Origin: Gnetum montanum
Taxonomy: Eukaryota; Streptophyta; Gnetopsida; Gnetales; Gnetaceae
Assembly (NCBI GenBank): GCA_015680685.1
Contig: MNCI01001310.1
Span: 306,165-370,164, forward strand
Length of the DNA stretch: 64,000 nt
Direction of reading: 5' to 3'
Below are positions 63,446 through 64,000 of this stretch, piece after piece; within the stretch, counting starts at the first letter, position 1, and every line of letters begins with the position of its first letter. Made by a program: the position numbers and the translations under genes. The notes beneath the pieces were generated by a model. The model did not search any database, was not told the origin of the DNA, and saw nothing but the letters and a program-made list of their open reading frames with translations.

Positions 63446-64000
63446 TTGTAACAATGTTGCCCTGACATTGTTCGACACCCCAAGGAATTCACTAAGATCC
63501 AATGGATCTTGGGCAGAAGACCTGGGGAATACGCCTCAAGCGAGCAAGCAACTCAGGAGTGAGTGCAAATAGAAACGCAACTTCTTAACATATATGGCAA
63601 CACACCTCACGGAGGGTAACCAACTCCAAAATGAGGACCATGCAAACAAGCACACAAGAAACCTTGTAGACAACATTGATGGGAGCGGAAACGATGCACC
63701 TACAAGGGAAGGTGCCTCACCCCCAGATCCCTCACGATCTGGTACAAGGTGTGGCTTGGCACCGCACCAAAACTATCCAATCTTGGTTGCCTACATATCT
63801 ACGACCGTCGTAGAATCAGGGCCATGTAGTTCTCCATGGTGAGGGTAGAATGAAGAGGACTTAAGAGAGAGTTACAACAAGAGGGTGTCCTGTTGCTAGC
63901 TTGGTACTGCCAAGCTAGGATGGATTTTTTAACACTTGAGTCACCTGAGGGTGCCTCAAAGTGTTCCATGGCCCCCAAACCATGGGGAGAGCCCAGGAGA
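63446..64000. other. Sequence of different composition at the right edge
   Basis: From about 63450 the sequence is clearly richer in G and C and has none of the SINE or LINE words to its left. The reading frame at 63594-63842 has no recognised content. It is probably the start of another transposon, whose other end is outside the window. Confidence 0.35.

Noticed and set aside
63594-63842. 82-codon ORF near the right edge
   Set aside because: No family pattern and biased composition; it lies in sequence that looks like a new repeat.

Overview
The window is nuclear DNA of a seed plant. It is AT-rich, with small host exons separated by introns full of decayed transposons and with several generations of nested LTR retrotransposons. 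The pattern (old retroelements, an intron of about 12.7 kb inside a kinase gene, tRNA-type SINEs) fits a gymnosperm such as a conifer best. The species cannot be named from the sequence alone.

Host genes. (1) A complete peroxisomal citrate synthase gene lies at 10065-14284 (+). It has 14 exons, about 518 codons, an N-terminal PTS2 peroxisome signal and all three catalytic residues. (2) The first four coding exons of an STE20/FRAY-type (OSR1/SPAK-like) protein kinase lie between 46406 and 60284 (+). Exons 1-3 are compact (46406-47502). Exon 4 is a 45-bp exon at 60240-60284, reached only after an intron loaded with SINEs, LINE fragments, an LTR remnant and a 131-bp x 5 tandem array. The rest of the gene lies beyond the right edge.

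Transposon layout. 1-9211: two Ty3/gypsy copies, A and B, which have gag and protease but no RT, RNase H or integrase; A's 3' LTR ends abruptly in B's gag, so A is probably inserted in B. 15240-17280: GTCAAAG-rich diverged repeats. 17283-17892 and 37214-38820: the two halves of a decayed Helitron/PIF1-type helicase. Element D (17893-37213) splits it and is flanked by the 5-bp duplication TTACA. D is an Athila-like gypsy element: tRNA-Asp type primer site, gag-PR-RT-RH-INT, then a long third ORF. Element C (22218-28510) is a gag-only relative inserted in D's pol with the duplication AATGC. So C sits in D and D sits in the helicase. 39087-39422: an inverted-repeat MITE. About 40150-43025: a decayed Ty1/copia pol, with a SINE flanked by 14-bp duplications in its left part. 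44452-45256: a solo LTR on the minus strand. 56230-58900: two minus-strand copies of an RTE-like LINE.

The most unusual system is the Athila-like family. All four copies carry, downstream of gag/pol, a short conserved leader with intron-like ends (GT...AG, 60-62 nt) that stops exactly at an ATGG start. In D this start opens a third ORF of almost 3 kb, which resembles the plant 'putative plant transposon protein' type followed by coiled coil. The pol-less copies keep the leader and the start but not the full ORF. All retroelement ORFs are broken, largely by CAA/CAG/CGA to stop changes, as expected of long methylated DNA.
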